From an uncultured Labedella sp. (GTDB lineage Bacteria; Actinomycetota; Actinomycetes; Actinomycetales; Microbacteriaceae): a DNA stretch of 15,756 nt. The translations under genes were made by a program, and so were the position numbers. Shown piece by piece: positions 13,395-15,756 of the stretch. The stretch covers positions 1 through 15,756 of the forward strand of contig CAKTZW010000011.1 of the NCBI GenBank assembly GCA_934636065.1. The letters run 5' to 3'. The notes under the pieces were generated by a model, which made no database searches, was not told the DNA's origin, and saw only the letters and a program-made list of their open reading frames with translations. Every line of letters begins with the position of its first letter. Position 1 is the stretch's first letter.

Positions 13395-14534
13395 TCAGCC
13401 CGCGAGCACGTCCTCGCACCGAGGCAGGGACGCGGTGTCGCCATCGCCATCGACGGTGTCGAGAACCGCGAGCGCCTCGTCGAGCGTCTCGACGGCGTAC
13501 ACGTCGAGACCGCCCGGGACGTGACCGACGACCTCGTCGCAGTTCGCGGCGGGCGCGAGGAAGTACTCCGCACCGGCGCCGTCCGCGGCGAAGAGCTTCT
13601 GACGGATGCCGCCGATGGGCCCGACCGTCCCCTCGTCGTCGATCGTTCCCGTACCCGCGATGGACCGGCCTCCCGTGAGCGACCCGTCGCTGACCTTGTC
13701 GATGATGCCGAGGGCGAACATCATCCCGGCACTCGGACCGCCGACGTTCTCGAGCTGGATCGACACGTCGAACGGGAACTCGTAGGTGCTCGACGCGATC
13801 ACCCCGACCGCGACGCTCGTGCTCCCGTCGTCGAGGGTCTGCTCCGCCGGCGTGACCTCGACGCTGCGCTCCTCGCCGTCACGGCGGATGTCGAAGGACA
13901 CGGGACGGGAGGGACCGTTGTCGGCGATGATCCGGCGGAGGGTGGCCACGGTGTCGACGGGCTCGCCGTTCGCGGCCAGCACGACGTCGCCGGTCTCGAG
14001 GCGGCCTTCCGCCGGCGCCCCCTCCGGGATGTCGGCGATCGTCACCTCCTCGACGACCTCGTAGTCGAGGGCGCGCAGCGCGGCCGCGATGGCGGTCTGC
14101 TGCGAGTCGGTCATGAGGGCCGCGTTCTCCTCGTCGCGCTGCTCCGTCGTGACGCCCGGAGGGTAGACCGACTCGATCGGCAGCACGGCCTTGCTCGGAT
14201 CGAACCACGCCGTCGCGACCTCGAACCAGGTGGGACGCTGTTGCGGAGTGCCGACGACGCTCACGGTGAGCATGTCGAGGGAACCGTCCGTCTCGAAGGT
14301 CTCCGTCCCCTCGACCTCGATCATCGGGACCTCCTCGTCGTCCTCCTCCCCTGTCGGAACCGTCCCGAGCGTGTCGAAGACCGGTCCCGGCTGCTGCACG
14401 ACGTAGGGACTCGGCGCGAGTGCGAGCACGATCAGCAGGGCGAAGGCGAGGACGAGCGCGACACCGCCGATGGTCGCCCCTCGACGCCTCGGACGGTCGG
14501 CGGGCACGACGGGATCGTCGACGAAGAGAGACAC
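13395..14534 (-). CDS. PDZ domain plus Lon-like (S16) serine protease, YlbL type
   Basis: A 379-residue membrane-anchored protease. Residues 1-20 are cytosolic and basic, one helix covers about 21-43, and the remainder should lie outside the membrane. A PDZ domain (about 155-230, PAEGRLETGDVVLAANGEPV) is followed by the Lon-type protease domain. This domain has catalytic Ser268 in GGPSAGMMFAL and Lys313 in GGIRQKLFAA, a 45-residue Ser-Lys spacing close to that of Lon. There is no ATPase domain. The GTG start follows AAAGGA with a spacer of seven C residues. It is the counterpart of M. tuberculosis Rv3194c and is flanked, as there, by a UPF0182 gene downstream and a divergent DUF2342 gene. Substrates are unknown. 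It is probably co-transcribed in part with the UPF0182 gene. Confidence 0.93.
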   Translation of the reverse strand: MSLFVDDPVVPADRPRRRGATIGGVALVLAFALLIVLALAPSPYVVQQPGPVFDTLGTVPTGEEDDEEVPMIEVEGTETFETDGSLDMLTVSVVGTPQQRPTWFEVATAWFDPSKAVLPIESVYPPGVTTEQRDEENAALMTDSQQTAIAAALRALDYEVVEEVTIADIPEGAPAEGRLETGDVVLAANGEPVDTVATLRRIIADNGPSRPVSFDIRRDGEERSVEVTPAEQTLDDGSTSVAVGVIASSTYEFPFDVSIQLENVGGPSAGMMFALGIIDKVSDGSLTGGRSIAGTGTIDDEGTVGPIGGIRQKLFAADGAGAEYFLAPAANCDEVVGHVPGGLDVYAVETLDEALAVLDTVDGDGDTASLPRCEDVLAG

Positions 14535-14613
14535 GGGGGGGTCCTTTCTGCGGTGTTCGCGACGGGCGGACGACCCCCTGCCCGTGCCACGACTTTCCGT
14601 CAGGTTCAGCGAC

Positions 14614-14620
14614 TAGCGTA
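14614..14620. promoter_or_regulatory. Shared, nearly symmetrical -10 element for both divergent protease genes
   Basis: TAGCGTA reads TAGCGT on the forward strand and TACGCT on the reverse strand, both matching TANNNT and offset by a single base. Forward transcription would start near 14626, giving a 32-base leader to the DUF2342 gene with AAGGTGA as ribosome-binding site. Reverse transcription would start near 14608, giving a leader of about 74 bases to the PDZ/Lon-like gene. Neither -35 is convincing. Confidence 0.45.
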
Positions 14621-14657
14621 GATGGCCCGACACGGTGCTCGCTGGAAGGTGACCGAG

Positions 14658-15756
14658 ATGGCTGAAGACGACGACAAGTCCCCGGAGGACGAGCTGCGCG
14701 ACATGCTGCGCGACCTCCTGTCCGGTCAGGGGGGCGTCGACCCCAGCAGGCTTGCCGGGGTGGCCGGACTGCCCTCGGACCCCACGGCCCTCGCGGCGAT
14801 GATGGCGCAGTTCCAGGCGGCGCTGCAGAACCAGGGCGACGGGATCGACTGGAAGATCTCGACGGACCAGGCGACGACCATCGCCAACGCCGGTGCCGCG
14901 CCGTCGACCCCCGAGCAGCGCGTCGCGCTCGAGCAGGCGTTCCACGTCGCCTCGTTGTGGCTCGCCGACGCCACGAGCATCACGGAGCTCACCCAGGAGC
15001 CCCGCCTGCTCACCCGCGCCGAGTGGGTACGGGCGAGCATGCCCGTGTGGGCTCAGCTCGCCGAACCCGTGGCCACGAGCATCTCGGACGCCCTCACGGG
15101 CGTCCTCGAGGAGCAGGCGCCCGAGGAGCTCAAGGGCATGATCGCCGGGGCGAGCAGGATGCTCCGCGGGATCGGCGGCACGATGTTCGCGATGCAGCTG
15201 GGGCAGGTCGTCGGTCAGCTCTCGACCGAGGTGGTCTCGGGCGGCGACGTCGGCATCCCGCTGCTCGAGGACAACGTCGCCGCGATCATCCCGCAGAACG
15301 TGCGGGACTTCGGCGAGGGACTCGAGCTCCCCGACGACCAGGTCCAGCTGTACCTCGCCGTGCGGGAACTGGCGCATGCGCGGTTGTTCCGTCACGCCCG
15401 CTGGCTGCGGCTCCACCTCATCTCCTCGATCACCGAGTTCGCGCGCGGCATCCGCGTCGACACCGATCGGCTCGAGTCGCTCGCCGAGGGCTTCGACCCG
15501 TCGAACCCCGAGGCGCTCCGGTCCGCGCTCGTGGACGGCTCGCTCATCCCCCCGAAGAGCGAGTCGCAGCTCGCGACGCTCGCGCGACTCGAGACGACCC
15601 TCGCACTCGTCGAGGGATGGGTCGACGTGATCACCGCCACGGCGACCCGGCGCCTCCCCCATGCGGACGCGGTCGCCGAGACCGTTCGACGCCGCCGGGC
15701 GACGGGCGGGCCGGCGGAGTCGGCCTTCGCGACGCTCGTGGGGCTCGAGCTGCGAC
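14658..15756 (+). CDS. DUF2342 zincin-like metalloprotease (partial, runs off the window)
   Basis: The first 366 residues are present and the 3' end is outside the window. The protein belongs to the actinobacterial DUF2342 (zincin_2) family, counterpart of Rv3195, annotated as zinc-dependent metalloprotease or as F420-associated. An acidic N-terminus (MAEDDDKSPEDELRDMLRDLL) is followed by the conserved core, including LYLAVRELAHARLFRHARWLR (231-251) with the probable metal-binding E237 and H240, and the conserved LALVEGWVD segment (315-323) containing E319. No signal peptide is visible, so it is likely cytosolic. ATG 14658 is preferred, with AAGGTGA five bases upstream. An in-frame ATG at 14622 lies only 2 bp from the putative -10 and so should not be transcribed. 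It diverges from the PDZ/Lon-like protease gene. Confidence 0.88.
   Translation, partial: MAEDDDKSPEDELRDMLRDLLSGQGGVDPSRLAGVAGLPSDPTALAAMMAQFQAALQNQGDGIDWKISTDQATTIANAGAAPSTPEQRVALEQAFHVASLWLADATSITELTQEPRLLTRAEWVRASMPVWAQLAEPVATSISDALTGVLEEQAPEELKGMIAGASRMLRGIGGTMFAMQLGQVVGQLSTEVVSGGDVGIPLLEDNVAAIIPQNVRDFGEGLELPDDQVQLYLAVRELAHARLFRHARWLRLHLISSITEFARGIRVDTDRLESLAEGFDPSNPEALRSALVDGSLIPPKSESQLATLARLETTLALVEGWVDVITATATRRLPHADAVAETVRRRRATGGPAESAFATLVGLELR

Noticed and set aside
13386..13400. GGCTGACAGTCAGCC palindrome near the end of the PDZ/Lon-like gene
   Set aside because: Arms of only 7 bp with a single central base, overlapping coding sequence; too short to separate from chance and unable to form a normal hairpin loop.
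11263..13524. 753-codon forward open frame opposite the UPF0182 gene
   Set aside because: Very long but Arg/Asp/Val-rich and motif-free; the reverse frame has seven membrane helices and family identity.
14613..15662. Reverse open frame opposite the DUF2342 gene
   Set aside because: The forward frame has conserved DUF2342 segments and a good ribosome-binding site; the reverse frame is an antisense shadow.
1..15756. Search for CRISPR arrays, insertion-sequence ends, integrases or other mobile DNA
   Set aside because: No spaced direct repeats, transposase motifs or terminal inverted repeats flanking a gene were seen; base composition looks even across the window.

Overview
The window looks like a chromosomal segment of a high-GC actinobacterium. 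Microbacteriaceae (for example Microbacterium) is my best guess. The reasons are the GC-rich codon use, -10 boxes of the TANNNT type that often sit directly in front of start codons (leaderless genes), and a gene order at the right end that matches a conserved actinobacterial block (Rv3193c-Rv3194c-Rv3195 in Mycobacterium tuberculosis). I see no insertion sequence, integrase, phage gene or CRISPR array. No stretch longer than about 230 bases lacks a gene.

Left part (1-5007). One forward gene of unknown function (17-856) converges on a compact reverse-strand cell-envelope cluster. The cluster is read in the order family 2 glycosyltransferase with membrane anchor (4980-3889), CDP-alcohol phosphatidyltransferase (3908-3093), a second family 2 glycosyltransferase (3100-2225) and a TagB/TagF-like glycerophosphotransferase (2184-868). 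The first three overlap by 20 and 8 bp. The fourth follows 40 bp later and seems to have its own promoter. Together they suggest assembly of a glycosylated, phosphate-containing surface polymer or glycolipid whose structure cannot be read from the sequence.

Middle part (5008-10404). A membrane-anchored HtrA-type serine protease with a PDZ domain (reverse) diverges from a DapC/kynurenine-aminotransferase-like PLP enzyme (forward). That enzyme converges, with a 4-bp gap, on a poxvirus-type DNA topoisomerase IB (reverse). Upstream of the latter lies a two-gene operon, an ArsR-type repressor followed by a SRPBCC (AHSA1-like) protein. It has a complete -35/-10 promoter, and a 20-bp inverted repeat lies across its start codon. 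The initiator tRNA gene (tRNA-fMet, CCA encoded) follows with its own promoter and a textbook terminator.

Right part (10405-15756). A UPF0182 multi-pass membrane protein and a PDZ/Lon-like serine protease (both reverse) diverge from a DUF2342 zincin-like metalloprotease (forward, cut by the window end). The divergent pair appears to share one near-symmetrical -10 element.

The most informative observations are regulatory. Five starts show a -10 box 6-8 bp before the start codon, implying leaderless transcripts. The ArsR operator overlaps the -10 edge, start site and initiation codon. The two proteases share a bidirectional -10. At protein level, the CDP-alcohol phosphatidyltransferase carries His where the family signature usually has its last Asp.
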